Source: Pyrobaculum sp. WP30 (lineage in GTDB: Archaea > Thermoproteota > Thermoprotei > Thermoproteales > Thermoproteaceae). From it: a DNA stretch of 64,000 bases. The translations under genes were made by a program, and so were the position numbers. The notes under the pieces are model-generated. The model worked only from the letters and a program-made list of their open reading frames with translations. It was not told where the DNA came from and searched no databases. How positions within the stretch are numbered: position 1 is the stretch's first letter; every line of letters begins with the position of its first letter. The DNA is taken from NCBI GenBank assembly GCA_001189275.1, contig CP012158.1:310001-374000 (forward strand), written 5' to 3'. Shown piece after piece: positions 8,223 through 16,582 of this stretch.

Positions 8223-9104
8223 GTGTTTGAGGCGCTTCTCATCGCGCTGGCGCTGGAGCTCCTGGATAAGCCCAGGTGGTGGAGGGGGTATCTAGTGAGC
8301 AGGCTGATCCCGCCTCAAATCCACCCGGTGTCGTTGTTCTACCGAGCCGTGTCCCCCCTGGCCCGCGGAGGCGGGCTGGCAAGAGGCGTGGCCGTGGCGG
8401 CGACCGCGCCTCTCGGGGCTCTGGCTGTGTGGGTCCTCGCGCAGGCAATTGCGGCGGTCCCCCCGCCTCTGTCCTACTTACTCGAGGGCTACCTCCTCAA
8501 GCTGACCTTCTCCATCACCCACATCCTCTACCCCTGCATGCGGCACGTAGGCACGCCGGCGATGCGGCACGTGGCTCAGCAGTTCGTCCGGCGGGACCTC
8601 TCCAACGCAGACCCCCGCCGCGTGAACTCCGCCTGCCTAGAGGCGGCGGCGGAGTCGCTGGTGGACTCCTTCGTCTCGCCCCTCTTCTGGTACCTCCTCC
8701 TCGGCCTCCCCGGCGCTTGGCTACAGCGCCTCGTCAACACCCTCGACGGGCTGGTGGGCTTCTGGGAAAAAGGCGCGTTGGGCGCGCCCTCCGCATACAT
8801 GGACACAATCCTCAACTACGTCCCGGCCAGGTCGGCCGCCCTTCTGATCTTGGCGGCTGGCGGCTTCAAGAGGCTGTCGATACTCCGGCACAGACGCCGG
8901 GTGCCGAGCGTAAACGCCGGCTGGCCCATCGCCGCGCTGGCGGCGGCCCTCGGCGTGAGGCTGGAGAAAGCCGGCCACTACACGGTGGGCGTAGGCGACT
9001 TGCCGGACGCAGACGCCGTCAGAAGAGGCCTAAGGATAGTGGCCGCGGCGGCCGCGGCCTGGGCGCTGGCGGCGGTCACATTGGCCGCGCTGATCCGCAC
9101 CTAG
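8223..9104 (+). CDS. cbiB: Adenosylcobinamide-phosphate synthase CbiB
   Basis: Membrane enzyme of about 293 residues that attaches aminopropanol phosphate (the CobD product) to adenosylcobyric acid. Family landmarks are VRRDLSNADPRRVNSACLE, AAESLVDSFVSPLFWYLLLGLPGAW and VNTLDGLVGF, the last close to the canonical NTLDSMVGY. Several hydrophobic helices are present. GTG 8223 follows a weak ggagg. The reading frame is open back to 8160, so a slightly longer protein cannot be excluded; a TATA-like tttttatttt lies at 8111-8120. It runs convergently into cbiE with a 29-nt overlap. Confidence 0.87.
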   Translation: MFEALLIALALELLDKPRWWRGYLVSRLIPPQIHPVSLFYRAVSPLARGGGLARGVAVAATAPLGALAVWVLAQAIAAVPPPLSYLLEGYLLKLTFSITHILYPCMRHVGTPAMRHVAQQFVRRDLSNADPRRVNSACLEAAAESLVDSFVSPLFWYLLLGLPGAWLQRLVNTLDGLVGFWEKGALGAPSAYMDTILNYVPARSAALLILAAGGFKRLSILRHRRRVPSVNAGWPIAALAAALGVRLEKAGHYTVGVGDLPDADAVRRGLRIVAAAAAAWALAAVTLAALIRT

Positions 9105-9678
9105 CCGCCACGATGACTAGATCCGCGGAGGGCTCCCCAGGTGGCGCCACGCGCTCCGTCGGCATGGTCAAGTCCTCCAGCACCACCGGCTCGCATCCAC
9201 GTGCTCTAAGCTCCTCTACGACCTTCTGGACGCCGCCGGGCGGCGGGATGACGAGGATGTGGCGGCCGCATTCAGCCGGCGGCAGGGGCTGAGGCTCCCT
9301 GGCGTGTTGAGAAACCACCACCACCTGGACGAGGTCGAGGCCGAGCCTCGCCAGGGCCACGTTGACGGAAGACACGCCGCTCACCACCTCAAAGGGCACT
9401 CCCAGCGCCCTCACCCTCTCCATGAGCTCCCAGTCAGAAACGGCGGGGTCTCCGTGCACCGCCAGGCAGACGTCGGCCTCCCGCGAAAGCGCGGCGAGCC
9501 TCTTGAGCGCCTCCTCCTGGTTTCTGTAGCTGAGCGGCACCGCCTCCTTCCCGCCGAGGGGCAACCTCTTCAACACGCTGGGCCACCCCGCCACGACGCG
9601 GCACCTCTCCAACGTCTTCAACGCCTTCACCGTGAGGTAGTCCGGGTCCCCCGGCCCGGTCCCCACCACGAAGAGCAT
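9076..9678 (-). CDS. cbiE: Cobalt-precorrin-7 C5-methyltransferase CbiE
   Basis: About 200 residues of the SAM-dependent tetrapyrrole methylase family. The N-terminal glycine loop is FVVGTGPGDPDYLTVKA, followed by AVHGDPAVSD and VVSGVSSVNVALARLGLD, as in CbiE, which methylates C5 of cobalt-precorrin-7. The start ATG 9678 overlaps the cobT stop (TGATG), so it is translated after cobT from the cobT promoter. Its partner CbiT is a separate gene at 37.6 kb. Confidence 0.85.
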   Translation of the reverse strand: MLFVVGTGPGDPDYLTVKALKTLERCRVVAGWPSVLKRLPLGGKEAVPLSYRNQEEALKRLAALSREADVCLAVHGDPAVSDWELMERVRALGVPFEVVSGVSSVNVALARLGLDLVQVVVVSQHAREPQPLPPAECGRHILVIPPPGGVQKVVEELRARGCEPVVLEDLTMPTERVAPPGEPSADLVIVAARCGSARPM

Positions 9679-10667
9679 CAGCCGCAGGAGCCGACGACGC
9701 GCACGTACTCCTCCTCCACCCTCCTCAAGACGTCTACGCCAGCCGCCTCGGCCCGCCACAGCGCATAGCCCATCGCCACCCCCTCCTTCACGTAGCCCTC
9801 CTCGTACGCCCTAAGACCCCGGCACCGCGAATTGGAGAATGAAGACTTGGAGTAGTGTACTCGGCCCACCCCCACCTCCCTCATCAAGCCCAAAAAGTCG
9901 GCGGAGCGGTCCTCCACGATCCAGCGGGTGGTGACCACGGCGAGACGCCCCGGGTCGCCGCCGAGGGCTTTAAAAAGCGCCGCTGCCGCCGCCATCTGCG
10001 TGCCACCTGCCAGCATAACCTCGCCCCCCGCCGCCACCACGCCCAACGCGATGGCCGCCAGGGCCAGATGGACCGGGTCGCCCACCTCGCTGGCGGCAGT
10101 CACGGCGTCCACCGGCGGCTTGAGCCGGGAGACCGCCTCCTTGACCACCGCCGTCTTGAGCCCCTTGGGGTTGCTGGGGGCGGCGCTGCTGGTCCTACCC
10201 CACCCGTCGTAGCCCAGCGCCACCAGCATCGCCATCGCCGTGGTGGTGCCGCCTGGGATAGACTCGCCGAGCACCACCCGCCCAAGCCCCGACAGCTGGC
10301 GGCCCAGCAATACGCCGTTTTTTACAATCCTCTCCGCCGCCTCCCGCGACAAGGCGCCCCTCCTTATGTCGCCCCCAGGCACGCCGCCCAGCACCACCCG
10401 CGGCACCTGCGGCTGGACCCGCGACCCGGCGTCCACCACCAGCTTAGGCACGTCGCTGGTCAACGCCCTAGTGACGAGAGCCGGCGTGGGGACACCCTCC
10501 GGCGTAGCCGGCACCACGTCGAGCGTAACGGGCCGCCCAGTGAGGAGGTACTCCACGTCCAGCACAGGCGTGTAGTGAGTAGCCTCAGGCGACGGGCCGG
10601 CAATGGAGATGCCAGGTATCAAAGACACATCGCTGGTACCGACAACCACAACCAACAAATCGCTCAT
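9678..10667 (-). CDS. cobT: Nicotinate-nucleotide phosphoribosyltransferase, archaeal CobT type
   Basis: 329 residues, the usual size for the archaeal branch of CobT (TIGR00303-like). Recognisable segments are the N-terminal VVVGTSDVSLIPGISIAGPSPEATHYTP, LGESIPGGTTTAMAMLVALGYD, SSAAPSNPKGLKTAVVKEA, and the glycine-rich MLAGGTQMAAAAALFKALGG. The enzyme activates the lower ligand base to its alpha-ribotide phosphate for CobS. A TATA-like ttataaat (10684-10692) lies just over 20 nt upstream of ATG 10667. cbiE follows in the same transcript. Confidence 0.87.
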   Translation of the reverse strand: MSDLLVVVVGTSDVSLIPGISIAGPSPEATHYTPVLDVEYLLTGRPVTLDVVPATPEGVPTPALVTRALTSDVPKLVVDAGSRVQPQVPRVVLGGVPGGDIRRGALSREAAERIVKNGVLLGRQLSGLGRVVLGESIPGGTTTAMAMLVALGYDGWGRTSSAAPSNPKGLKTAVVKEAVSRLKPPVDAVTAASEVGDPVHLALAAIALGVVAAGGEVMLAGGTQMAAAAALFKALGGDPGRLAVVTTRWIVEDRSADFLGLMREVGVGRVHYSKSSFSNSRCRGLRAYEEGYVKEGVAMGYALWRAEAAGVDVLRRVEEEYVRVVGSCG

Positions 10668-10828
10668 GTGCCCAGAAAAAAAGACATTTATAAAGGTTAA
10701 TTACCCAAAATATAAAGTTGAGCACCGCCGGCGGTCCCCGCCGACCTGTTTAGAGGCTTGACGACGCCCACAGGCCCTGCGCCTGGCAACGGGGTAACAG
10801 CAGGTGCGAAGATGTTGAGCTGGATAGA

Positions 10829-10938
10829 TACGTGTCTTTCTCCGAGGTCGGGGTGATAAAGGCCGCGGACCGCGACCTAGCGAGGCTGATGAAACACGTA
10901 GAAGACGGGAGGCGCCGCTACTCGTGGCGAGGAAATCG
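10829..10938 (+). pseudogene. Possible Phd-like antitoxin remnant
   Basis: A short stretch reading YVSFSEVGVIKAADRDLARL and then, after a frame change, PLLVARKSRRRP resembles the start of Phd/YefM-type antitoxins, which have a strand, two helices and a PLLV-R strand. There is no start codon in frame and no toxin. The rest of 10,668-11,120 shows nothing I can support. Confidence 0.25.
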
Positions 10939-11120
10939 CGTAGACGGCCTGCGTCAAGACACGACACAAGATCCAACCGGCGCAGAGCCCCGAGGAGCAG
11001 GTCCTTGATGGGCGGTTGGACGTGGCTGTCCACGAGACCTCCGGCTGGAGAGATGCAAGGGATGCGCGCCGTGGACGCTGTCAGCGACAAGTCGCCGCGG
11101 CGGGGATATCGCGCCGGCGG

Positions 11121-11513
11121 CTAGGGCAGAATTACGCTCTTGACCTCCGGCAACCTCTCCCAGTCTCTATCCCTGGTGATCACCACGGCGTCTAGCCTCC
11201 GGGCCACTGCCGATATGAGGGCATCGCCGGGATTCACACCTCTTTCGAGGACCCACTTGACGGCGTTACCCACGTCTTCCACCGTGACCCCATCCACAAC
11301 TCTTATGTCGAGCTGGCGGAGGAGGCTAGGCAACAGCTGTAGGAGCCTAAAGTAGCCACGCCTCCTCGGCTCCGCCGCATCCTCGGCCAACCACCTGGCC
11401 CACGTCATGTACTCCAGCAGAACTACCGATGTCACGTACCGCTTTGCGCATCGGAGCGCCGCGTCTAGCCGCCTAGAGATCAAGACCGAGGTGTCGAAGA
11501 CACATCTCTCCAC
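11121..11513 (-). CDS. PIN-domain toxin (VapC-like ribonuclease)
   Basis: 130 residues. The N-terminal VFDTSVLIS carries the first PIN aspartate; the middle has EYMTWARWLAE, giving a candidate acidic residue; and the C-terminal GDALISAVARRLDAVVITRDRDW gives the remaining PIN acidic residues. PIN toxins cleave RNA with Mg or Mn and are neutralised by a partner antitoxin. The upstream AbrB-type gene overlaps it by 34 nt, the usual antitoxin-first order. Confidence 0.8.
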   Translation of the reverse strand: MERCVFDTSVLISRRLDAALRCAKRYVTSVVLLEYMTWARWLAEDAAEPRRRGYFRLLQLLPSLLRQLDIRVVDGVTVEDVGNAVKWVLERGVNPGDALISAVARRLDAVVITRDRDWERLPEVKSVILP

Positions 11514-11743
11514 ACGGCCTCCTCCACCGCCCTCTCGATATCCTCTGCAGCAGGCTCGCCGACCAGGTCGAGCAGTCTGTAGTAGACCTCTAGAAGCGCC
11601 TTGACGCCGAGGGCCCTCGCCCTCTCGGCCAAGTCCCTATCCCGCGTCACCACCAAGCCGCCCCCAACCTCTACGACATAGACCGTCCTCCCCGCGTAGC
11701 ACCTGCCGAGGAACAGCCTGCCCTTGCTGTCTACCTTCCTCAT
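11480..11743 (-). CDS. AbrB/MazE-type antitoxin of the PIN pair
   Basis: 87 residues from ATG 11743. The N-terminal swapped-hairpin segment KVDSKGRLFLGRCYAG followed by a GGLVVTRD strand is an AbrB-type DNA-binding fold. The C-terminal helix (LLDLVGEPAAEDIERAVEEAVW) would wrap the toxin. A ttaatat box at 11768-11774 lies about 27 nt upstream, so the earlier in-frame ATG at 11755 is less likely. It overlaps the PIN gene and probably represses its own promoter, as in related systems. Confidence 0.75.
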   Translation of the reverse strand: MRKVDSKGRLFLGRCYAGRTVYVVEVGGGLVVTRDRDLAERARALGVKALLEVYYRLLDLVGEPAAEDIERAVEEAVWRDVSSTPRS

Positions 11744-12116
11744 CACGTCCCACACGGCAGTCTCACTTTAATATCTCTTCTCCCCCGTACGGAGACGGAC
11801 CCAGCCCGCCGCCTGGACCGCAGACGGCTCGATAAAGGCCGATCGCACCGCTGACCGACGGCAGACGCCGCGGCACAACGCCAAGGCGGAGATTACACGC
11901 AATGCAGAGCCCCCCGGCGCATCCCCAAGGTCGCGGGCCCTCGTTAGAATGAATTCACCAAATACCCCAACCCCTTTACCGACGCTCTCTAACCTGGAGA
12001 TTCAGAATCTGTTGATACCTTATTGCCGCCAGCTTCATAGGCGTGTTTCGCCGAGTCCGTAGGGCTACGCGCGCCGCCTAACCGGCGGGGCGCAAACTAC
12101 CTGGAGGTTGGCCGCG
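11744..12116. other. Intergenic region, no gene seen
   Basis: Apart from the promoter of the antitoxin gene, I see no open frame with coding character and no repeat in this stretch. Confidence 0.5.
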
Positions 12117-12839
12117 TCACGGCCTAGGCCACACCACGACGATGCCCATGGCGTTGGCGACGGCTATCACGGCGTCGGGGTTTCTGTCGTGGATAAACGG
12201 CGTAATTACGTAGACGGCGTCAACCCGCCTGCCAGTAACGGCGCTGAACAGCTCCACCTTCCTCTTTATCTGTTGCAAGTCGCCCCTCTTTAGGGCTGAT
12301 GTTATCTCAACGGCTAGGGTCCTCCCATCCTTAATTATTATGTCCAGCTCCACCTCGCTCGGATAGCCGTAGACATAGCCCCTATCGTCGTAATAAATCC
12401 ACCTCTCCACGGCATACCCCGCATCCCTAAGAAGCTCCCTCACGCCGCTCCTAAACGCGTCCTCGCTAAACACCCCCCACCTGGCGCCCAAGGCATTCAG
12501 CGCAAGCCAGAGCCTCCTCATATCCTCTCTAAGAGATTCCTCAACCTTACCTATTTCCTCTCTAAGAGACGTTTCGACCCTCCTTATTTCCTCCCTGAGA
12601 GACGTCTCAACCGCCCTCAACTCCTCCTTAGTCGCCATCTTCTCCTCTAACTTCTTCAAGTCTTCCTTCGTGGCCATCTTCTCCTCCAGCCTCCTCAAGT
12701 CGTCCTTGGTGGCTAGGTTTTGCCAAGGCATCAACTTAGCCAGCGCCTCGTAGACTATCTCCGGCTTAGCCGTGAGGACCTCTACCAAGATCTCCGGATG
12801 CTCCAACAAAACCCGCTTGATCTCCTCAGCCAAGCTCAC
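12117..12839 (-). CDS. DUF3782-type coiled-coil protein with nuclease-like domain
   Basis: 240 residues from GTG 12839; a ttataaat box (12859-12866) lies about 24 nt upstream. The N-terminal helix region (LAEEIKRVLLEHPEILVEVL) is followed by a long coiled coil built of near repeats (ATKDDLRRLEEKM, ATKEDLKKLEEKM, VETSLREEIRR). The C-terminal domain has SEVELDIIIKDGRTLAVEIT, which keeps the Asp of a PD-(D/E)XK core but has Thr where Lys is expected, and then VYVITPFIHDRNPDAVIAVA. Role unknown. The missing lysine may mean it binds rather than cuts nucleic acid. Confidence 0.7.
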   Translation of the reverse strand: MSLAEEIKRVLLEHPEILVEVLTAKPEIVYEALAKLMPWQNLATKDDLRRLEEKMATKEDLKKLEEKMATKEELRAVETSLREEIRRVETSLREEIGKVEESLREDMRRLWLALNALGARWGVFSEDAFRSGVRELLRDAGYAVERWIYYDDRGYVYGYPSEVELDIIIKDGRTLAVEITSALKRGDLQQIKRKVELFSAVTGRRVDAVYVITPFIHDRNPDAVIAVANAMGIVVVWPRP

Positions 12840-13317
12840 GTATAAATATGTTAGTAAACTTATAAATCTTGCCGCTACCGGCGGCACTTGGCAGAGCGAC
12901 CAATTCGGCATGGCCGCCAACGCTGATCAGCCAAGCTAGCGGAGCAACTGTTGCTGTAAACCCCGTCCTACCTCTCCACATGCTTAAGCACATATTACAA
13001 CTCGCTAAGAGGTCGTCGAAGGCACAGTTGTACAGAACTTGACTTAGGGAGTAGCGTGGCGCCCGCACCGAGGGCCAACTGGTTATCTAATCCCAGGGGG
13101 AGAAAAGGCGGAGAAGCTAAAATATTGGCCCGACCTCTTAGCGAAGCCGATCACGACCTCGTAGCTTTCAATTTCTTTCTGTTTCCACTGCCGAACCCGG
13201 AGATTTGCAGAGCTAATAAGTCGTAGCCATGGCTATTTATCGCGTCTTCAGCTGGCCGGGTTGCGCCGCCCTACAGGTCTACGCATACAGTTGCGGCAAC
13301 GATGCGTCGCGATTTGC
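12840..13317. other. Intergenic, with a small decayed coding trace
   Basis: No intact gene. On the minus strand around 13,080-13,190 a trace reads VRQWKQKEIESYEVVIGFAK and then stops; I cannot assign it. Confidence 0.3.
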
Positions 13318-14160
13318 CTAAGACCCCTGCCTTTTCCTGGCGTTGTATTTGTACTCTATGCCGCGGACCGTCTCAAGCACCCACTCCTTTTGGAACTGGG
13401 CGAAGTGCTGGCAAGTCAGCTCCACGCACCTGTCGCCATCGCTGTAGGCGATGCAGACTATGTACCGGTCTGGGAACCGGGAGGCGAAGTCTATCTCGTT
13501 GGCGGTGAAGGATATGGGGTCGTCGCGCCTCCCCACCCACTTCCCCTTTACCTCAACCACGTAGATCTGACCCCCCTTGGCCACAACCATGTCGAAGGGC
13601 CGCCCCACGCTTGCGTAGTCCTCCCTAACGGCGTAGCCGTTCTGCGCCAGCCAAGCCTTGACGCAGCTAGCCGCGGCGAGCTCGCTCCGCATGATGTTCC
13701 GGCTCCTCTTCACCTCCTGCCACACCAGCTCCTCAAAGCCCCCCGCGGCGACCTCTACACCCACCACCCTCGCCCTCACGACCCCCACCACTCTGTACCG
13801 CGGCACGCCGACGGGCAGGAGGCCCGTGCGTCACACCTTCTCCAGGTTTGGCTTTAGGCGGCTGAGCCAGACCTCCTCGTGGATCTTCCGCTCCACCTGG
13901 CTCCGCTCGTCTTCCTTCGCCTCGCCCCGCTCCTCCTCCACGGCGTCCCACGGCACCTCCGCCTCGCGGTAGAGAGCCTCCGGCACCTTCCTGCTCCGGC
14001 TTAGCGGGGAGGCGAGGCGCACCAACATGCGTTCTTTATACAGCGGCGCGCCGTCGGCTAGGTACTCCACGTAGGCCACGTAGTACCCCCCGCCGGGCTC
14101 CGCCCGTCTCTCCGGCAGAACTCTAAGCTTAGTCTTAAGTCTCTTCTCCAAGATGGCAGA
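13318..14160 (-). pseudogene. Broken C-terminal part of a DUF3883-containing protein (probably SNF2-type helicase)
   Basis: Two minus-strand open frames in the same phase are separated by one in-frame TGA at 13,831-13,833. The first half (LRVLPERRAEPGGGYYVAYV and an acidic, charged tail) resembles the region between a helicase core and its C-terminal domain. The second half has SVGRPFDMVVAKGGQIYVVE, then VKGKW, FTANEIDFASRF and YIVCIAY, which fits DUF3883 (a PD-(D/E)XK-like fold seen at the end of large helicases in defence loci). No helicase motors remain. A 162-residue protein from GTG 13,806 could still be made, so a live DUF3883-only gene is the alternative. Confidence 0.5.
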
Positions 14161-14225
14161 GTGTTGGAATCCCGCGAGAGAAGGGCATGCAAGGCCGATC
14201 CGCGGACGGCCGTGTGAATTTCTAT

Positions 14226-15110
14226 TTAGGTGAAGCATAGTCTGCACTTGTCGCAGGTTACGTTCTTGCCAGCCTCTTGTGGGCAGATGTATTTTTCGTA
14301 GGCTTTCAGCTTCTGCAGGAGTTGCTGACGTCTTGTGTGTTGGAGGAAGATTATGAGACGTTTACCGTGTTGTTGTGCCCACTGGAGGGTTTCTGCGAGC
14401 TTTGGAAGCTGGGCGTCTACGTTGGGGCCGACAACGAGGTAGGTTATGTGGTCGAAGTGCTGGCCGTAGGTGCGGAGGGCGGCGTGGTTGGTTGCGTCAA
14501 GGGACATGAGCACCTTGAGGTTTTTGGGCCGGTCGGGGGATGCGGCCACTATGGGGAAGGAACGCGTGTACAAGTAGAAGACGACTTGGGGGTGTTCGGC
14601 CGCCAGTCTCTTTATGTATTGCCAGTACCAGTCGGCGAATACGTCGCCTCCTACGTGGAAGCGCACGATCTTGGCGCCGCGGAGCTCCACGACGAACTTC
14701 GTCCAGTCTGCCAGCCACTGGTAGCCCTGCCTCACCAAATGGATGTAGTTAATGTACTCCCTCAGGAGGTGTTGCGGGCTGTAGCGGGCGGTGTTTACGT
14801 CGTAGCAGATGGGCCCCCCGCGTTGCGGCCTCCCGCAGAAGGTGGCGTACGGACAGGTGAGGATGGGCGGCAGGTCGAAGCTCCAGATGTTGCCCGTCTT
14901 CCTGTTGCCCTGCGAATACGGCATCCTGGGGACAATCCTCGAGAGACCGCGGACTACAGATTCCGCGATCCTTCTCTGGAGACCTACGAGCATCTTAAAT
15001 TGAGCCTCGCTCCTAGGCGGCGCGTAGGCGCCCTCCCAGTAGAGCCGCCAAGCCAGATCCCTCAGCGTGATGCCCGGGGCTACCTCGCGCAAGAGCAGGC
15101 GGAGAATCAT
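14226..15110 (-). CDS. GP88-like protein with Cys clusters
   Basis: About 294 residues resembling the phage/plasmid gene-product-88 family. Landmarks are SFDLPPILTCPYATFCG, GGPICYDVNTARYS, a central RFHVGGDVFADWYW, VVFYLYTRSF, and LKVLMSLDATN, ending in a Cys-rich tail (CPQEAGKNVTCDKCRLCFT). The Cys residues suggest a metal or Fe-S site; no activity is established for the family as far as I know. ATG 15110 is preferred because caataaagc lies about 21 nt upstream. It is divergent from mcrB with only 29 bp between the start codons, so the two promoters interleave and the genes may be co-regulated. Confidence 0.65.
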   Translation of the reverse strand: MILRLLLREVAPGITLRDLAWRLYWEGAYAPPRSEAQFKMLVGLQRRIAESVVRGLSRIVPRMPYSQGNRKTGNIWSFDLPPILTCPYATFCGRPQRGGPICYDVNTARYSPQHLLREYINYIHLVRQGYQWLADWTKFVVELRGAKIVRFHVGGDVFADWYWQYIKRLAAEHPQVVFYLYTRSFPIVAASPDRPKNLKVLMSLDATNHAALRTYGQHFDHITYLVVGPNVDAQLPKLAETLQWAQQHGKRLIIFLQHTRRQQLLQKLKAYEKYICPQEAGKNVTCDKCRLCFT

Positions 15111-15139
15111 GTATAATAAGGGTAGCAATAAAGCAACTT
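15111..15139. promoter_or_regulatory. Overlapping divergent promoters of the GP88-like gene and mcrB
   Basis: gtataataag (15111-15120) lies 25 nt before the mcrB ATG on the plus strand, and the complement of caataaagc (15126-15134) lies about 21 nt before the minus-strand ATG 15110. The two core promoters occupy the same 29 bp, so binding at one should exclude the other. Confidence 0.5.
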
Positions 15140-16582
15140 ATGTGTTTTGTTATCCAAGGCTCCTATGAGAACTGGTACCATTCCCTCAAAGATGTTGAGA
15201 AAGTGAGCGCCTTAAACCCAAGCCCGCCGCAGGGCGGTGCGTGTCCGCAAGAGTGTCTCGGCTCTATTTCTGCGAGAAAACGTAGGGGGGCTATTTTGTG
15301 GGCTTTCAGAAATGCCGACCTCTATCAACGTCTGGAGAGGGCTGTGAGGGATTCTGGGAGGGTATTGGTACTAGGGGTGTCTAAGAAGTTAGAGACGCAG
15401 TCGGTCTCTGGGAGGAAAATCGTGGTGATTGGCGAGATTTCCGCAGAGGACCTCATCGGCGAATGTAAATGTGACTATTGGCCGGAGGAGGTGGGGTGGG
15501 ATTTCAAGTTTTTTATCCGCGTCCTCTACTGGTTGCCGAGGGAGCAATATGGCTATGGGCTGGAGTTTCCGGTGTTTCAAGGCTCCCTCACAGAGATAGA
15601 CTGTAGATTGGTAAAGTGGACTCTTGAAAGGATAGAAGCTCCCTATCGTCTAAGCGCGGAGGTACCTGGGGTCACTGCTCCCTGCGGTTTGAGCGTAGAT
15701 GTACAGAGAGTTGTCGAGACGGTTAGGGGGAGGGGTCTCCATTTTGTCGATGATCATGCGTTGGAGCTGGCGACCTCTGCGGCGAGGCTGGGCAACATTC
15801 TTCTGGTGGGCCCGCCCGGTGTTGGGAAGACGACCTTGGCAAAGGCCCTCGCCGAGTCGCTGGGTAGCGGGTACCACCTCGCGGTAGCCCACGCGCTGTG
15901 GTTTAGGCGGGATGTGGTGGGCGGAGAGACGATGATCAACAACACGGTTTATTGGAGGTCTGGGCTTCTGATAAGGGCCTACAACAGAGCCGCGGAGAGC
16001 ATGATCGCAGAAGGTCTATCCGCCGGCGGCTACAGGCCCTACTTCCTCATTATCGACGAGATCAATAGAGCGGATGCCGACAAGGCCTTCGCCGATTTCT
16101 TCGCCACATTCATCTCGCCGTTTTGCGAGGACTGGTCAATCCCGAAGGGGCTTGTGGAGGAGATAGAGAACTATGGCGACCGCGTCGACGGAGAGGCTAG
16201 GAAGTTTCTGGAGTACTACAGAAGGCTTGGTGACGGCCCGCTGAGGCTTATACGCGTTGTAGGCACCATGAACCTAAGAGACGCCAGGAATCTGTTCATG
16301 CTCGGGGAGGCCTTGCTGAGGAGGTTCGTCATCGTCAACGTGGAGGCCGACTCCTGTAGGCGCCTGGACGCGCTGGTGAGGGACGAGAGGATGCAGTCGC
16401 TGTTCCGGGAGCTCTGTAGCAGAGAGAACAGCCCCCTCAGGTTGATGCCGCCGGCGGCTGTGGCGGGCGCCGCCAAGTTGCTGGAGGCCTTGGGCAAGAA
16501 GCAGTACACGGAGGATGACGTGAGGCGTGTTCTGGAGGCCCTGGGCGGTAAGTTGCCGGGCGGCCGTAGATCAGGGCGGTGA
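15140..16582 (+). CDS. mcrB: McrB-like AAA+ restriction NTPase with N-terminal EVE-like domain
   Basis: 480 residues. The N-terminal about 150 residues (FVIQGSYENWYHSLKD, RAILWAF-type strand, KIVVIGEISAEDL, YWPEEVGWDFKFFIRV) look like an EVE/PUA-type reader of modified bases. The C-terminal AAA+ part has Walker A GPPGVGKTT (about residue 217), Walker B PYFLIIDEINRAD typical of McrB, and the McrB-like TMNLRDARNLFMLGEALLRRF. With McrC it should form a type IV, modification-dependent restriction system. Its stop overlaps mcrC in a GTGA. A TATA box 25 nt upstream supports the ATG. A paralogue without the N-domain lies at 24.7-25.5 kb. Confidence 0.82.
   Translation: MCFVIQGSYENWYHSLKDVEKVSALNPSPPQGGACPQECLGSISARKRRGAILWAFRNADLYQRLERAVRDSGRVLVLGVSKKLETQSVSGRKIVVIGEISAEDLIGECKCDYWPEEVGWDFKFFIRVLYWLPREQYGYGLEFPVFQGSLTEIDCRLVKWTLERIEAPYRLSAEVPGVTAPCGLSVDVQRVVETVRGRGLHFVDDHALELATSAARLGNILLVGPPGVGKTTLAKALAESLGSGYHLAVAHALWFRRDVVGGETMINNTVYWRSGLLIRAYNRAAESMIAEGLSAGGYRPYFLIIDEINRADADKAFADFFATFISPFCEDWSIPKGLVEEIENYGDRVDGEARKFLEYYRRLGDGPLRLIRVVGTMNLRDARNLFMLGEALLRRFVIVNVEADSCRRLDALVRDERMQSLFRELCSRENSPLRLMPPAAVAGAAKLLEALGKKQYTEDDVRRVLEALGGKLPGGRRSGR

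Noticed and set aside
10701-11090. 129-codon minus-strand frame
   Set aside because: Arg/Ser-rich composition typical of a shadow frame in GC-rich DNA; no promoter; a plus-strand coding trace overlaps it.
14277-15116. 279-codon plus-strand frame opposite the GP88-like gene
   Set aside because: Antisense composition (Val/Gly/Glu-rich) with no motif; the minus-strand protein has conserved Cys and aromatic motifs.
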